Assembly: GCA_003695505.1 (NCBI GenBank)
Contig: RFIY01000180.1
Span: 1-8,220, forward strand
DNA: 8,220 nucleotides
DNA from: Candidatus Dadabacteria bacterium
Lineage (GTDB): Bacteria > J088
Direction of reading: 5' to 3'
Shown here: positions 6,629-8,220 of the stretch, in pieces
How the letters are laid out: every line of letters starts with the position of its first letter
How positions within the stretch are numbered: position 1 is the first letter of the stretch
Made by a program: the position numbers and the translations under genes
Notes under the pieces: generated by a model
Databases searched by the model: none
The model's input: the letters and a program-made list of their open reading frames with translations, nothing else
What the model was told of the DNA's origin: nothing

Positions 6629-7881
6629 GTCCGCAGCTCCGTCTGTGCCGCGAGTGTCGAGTCGGCAGGAACGTCGTACTCGACCCAGTCGTGCCCCCAG
6701 CGCCCAGGCGACGCCGCCTCGGCCTCGCCGAGTGCGACCAGTTCGGGTCGCGACAACGGAATCCGCACCGTCACCGTTCGACGATGCGCGCGCGCCTGAT
6801 GGCGCAGCCAGTCCACAATCGCGTCGATGCCCTCGCCGCGCACGATCGACGCGCCAACGACCGGTGACAGATCCGGCGCTATCGCCGGAGCCGATCCGCG
6901 CGCGAGGTCCTGCTTGTTGAGGACATACAGGGTTGGGCGATCCGTAACGCCGAGCTCGGACAGCACGCCGCGGGTCACCTCGACCTGCCGGCCCGGATCA
7001 GGGGCGGAGGCGTCGATGACGTGAATGAGTACATCGGCTTCTGCGGCCTCCAGCAGCGTGCTTCGGAATGCCTCGACCAGGCCGTGCGGCAGATCGCGAA
7101 CGAATCCGACCGTGTCCGTCACGAGGAACGCCGTACCATCATTGAGCGTAATCCGTCGAGTCAGCGTGTCGAGCGTCGCGAACGGCATGTCGCGCACGAA
7201 GACCGACCGGTTGCTGAACTCGCGCAATAGCGTCGACTTGCCCACATTCGTGTAACCGATGATTGCTGCGTGCATCAGCGGCGACCGCTTGCGGCGCGCG
7301 CGATGCAACTGCTGGGTCCGCCCGACCTGACTGAGCTCCTGGCGCAGCCTCGCGATGCGCCGTTTGATCAGGCGGCGGTCAATCTCGATCTGCTTTTCCC
7401 CGGCCCCCCGCAAACCGATACCGCCCTTTTCACGGTCGAAGTGGCCCCACAGACCAACCAGCCGTGGCAGCACATACTCATTCTGCGCAAGCGCAACCTG
7501 AAGCTTGCCGGTACGGGTCCGGGCCCGACGGCCGAAGATCGTCAGGATGATCGCCGAGCGGTCGAGCACCCCTCTGCCCAGTTCCCGTTCGAGCTGACGC
7601 TGCTGGACGGGACTCAGATCCGCGTCCACCGCAACCAGATCCGCCGCACCGATCTCGGCCGCCTCGCGAAAACGTTCGATCTGCCCGCTGCGAAAATAGG
7701 TTCCGGGATGAATCTCACGCACCGGTGCCGCATCGACGCCGACCGTGTCCAGCTCCGCGGCCTGACAGAGCGAGACGAACTCGTCAAAGCGGTCCCGCAG
7801 CTCGCCTTCGCGGGCATATGGCGCGACGACAAGCGTCCTGACATCGTCGCGGCGACCGAAAAATGACTCGACAAAACTCAT
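6625..7881 (-). CDS. hflX: HflX, ribosome-associated GTPase
   Basis: GTPase that binds 50S and 70S ribosomes and in studied bacteria splits stalled or heat-damaged ribosomes. The 418 residues show the HflX layout: an N-terminal nucleotide-binding-like domain (about 15-130, with GTYFRSGQIE at 60-69), the glycine-rich linker RxxGGIGxRGxGExQxExDRR (about 150-170), a coiled basic helix (171-200), then the G domain: G1 GYTNVGKS (209-216), the G2 threonine in FATLDT (234-239), G3 DTVGF (256-260) followed by VRDLPHGLVEAFRSTLLEA, and G4 NKQD (322-325). A short C-terminal domain follows. The linker reads GAGEKQIEIDRR where GPGETQLETDRR is commoner, a mild variant. The start ATG overlaps the dnaE stop (7878-7881) and has GGAGA at 7889-7893, 7 bases upstream. 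All GTP-binding motifs are intact, so it should be active. Confidence 0.97.
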   Translation of the reverse strand: MSFVESFFGRRDDVRTLVVAPYAREGELRDRFDEFVSLCQAAELDTVGVDAAPVREIHPGTYFRSGQIERFREAAEIGAADLVAVDADLSPVQQRQLERELGRGVLDRSAIILTIFGRRARTRTGKLQVALAQNEYVLPRLVGLWGHFDREKGGIGLRGAGEKQIEIDRRLIKRRIARLRQELSQVGRTQQLHRARRKRSPLMHAAIIGYTNVGKSTLLREFSNRSVFVRDMPFATLDTLTRRITLNDGTAFLVTDTVGFVRDLPHGLVEAFRSTLLEAAEADVLIHVIDASAPDPGRQVEVTRGVLSELGVTDRPTLYVLNKQDLARGSAPAIAPDLSPVVGASIVRGEGIDAIVDWLRHQARAHRRTVTVRIPLSRPELVALGEAEAASPGRWGHDWVEYDVPADSTLAAQTELRT

Positions 7882-8220
7882 CCCGAAATCTCCACGCGCA
7901 TGGCCACCTGATCACCGAGCAAATGGACCAGATCCCGGCGCAGTGTGTCGGACGGGCGCACGCGCCAGCCGTCGGGCAGTTCGATGATCGCCTCGCGTCG
8001 CTCGTCATTACGCAGCAGCAATCGCACCGGTAATCGGCCGGGATGCTCACTCAACACCTTCGTCAACTGCTGAAGGGTTTCCCCCTGCACGCAGTCCAGC
8101 GGCGCGGCGATGCTGAATGCGGATCCCATCCGCGTTTCGAGTTCGCTCATGTCGATCAGCGACTTGGCGAACATGCGGCGCCCCCCGTCGGCATCGACCT
8201 TGAGTTCGACTTCGAAGAAC
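7878..8220 (-). CDS. dnaE: C-terminal end of DNA polymerase III alpha subunit (partial)
   Basis: Only the last 113 codons are in the window; the frame is open to the right edge. The visible part has the look of the extreme C-terminus of bacterial DnaE: the end of an OB-fold (VELKVDADGGRRMFAKSLI), then the tail domain with a leucine-rich helix (ETLQQLTKVLSEHPG), a strand with LPVRLLLR, and PDGWRVRPSDTLRRDLVHLLG before the stop. In DnaE this region follows the polymerase core and contacts DNA and other holoenzyme parts. No catalytic residue can be checked here. An internal ATG at 8174 is not a real start, because similarity continues upstream of it. The stop overlaps the hflX start by 4 bases, making it the upstream member of the visible operon. 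The assignment rests on pattern memory of a poorly conserved tail, so it is probable and not certain. Confidence 0.7.
   Translation of the reverse strand, partial: FFEVELKVDADGGRRMFAKSLIDMSELETRMGSAFSIAAPLDCVQGETLQQLTKVLSEHPGRLPVRLLLRNDERREAIIELPDGWRVRPSDTLRRDLVHLLGDQVAMRVEISG

Noticed and set aside
7270-7866. 198-codon plus-strand open frame opposite hflX
   Set aside because: Shadow of hflX, whose GTPase motifs are unambiguous on the minus strand.

Overview
The window is a high-GC, gene-dense bacterial chromosome segment with almost no intergenic DNA. Several stop/start junctions are 4-base ATGA overlaps. The wording of the PolA, DnaE and HflX motifs resembles Deltaproteobacteria in the broad sense (Desulfobacterota, Myxococcota, Bdellovibrionota). 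That placement is an impression from motifs and not a phylogeny. There are no RNA genes, insertion sequences, CRISPR arrays or phage genes, so this looks like housekeeping chromosome.

Layout on the minus strand from the right edge: the C-terminal end of a probable DNA polymerase III alpha subunit (dnaE, 8220-7878), the ribosome-associated GTPase HflX (7881-6625), an unrecognised exported protein (6628-5636), and a periplasmic N-acetylmuramoyl-L-alanine amidase of the AmiC type (5654-4416). These four genes overlap end to end and look like one operon. After it comes a convergent, isolated plus-strand gene for a short RluA-family pseudouridine synthase (3656-4333).

A short divergent intergenic region (about 3552-3655) separates that gene from a second minus-strand operon. 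This operon holds a 463-residue two-domain RNA methyltransferase (3551-2160) and DNA polymerase I (polA, 2163 to beyond the left edge), joined by another ATGA overlap.

Functionally the region combines DNA synthesis (DnaE, PolA), ribosome and rRNA maintenance (HflX, the methyltransferase, the pseudouridine synthase) and septal peptidoglycan hydrolysis (AmiC).

Two things stand out. The first is the in-frame fusion of a complete RsmG-type class I methyltransferase to a complete SpoU/TrmH-type SPOUT methyltransferase. The second is the amidase gene, whose signal peptide and strong Shine-Dalgarno sequence point to a non-canonical ATT start codon. I saw no evidence of a previously undescribed multi-gene system such as a defence island or biosynthetic cluster.
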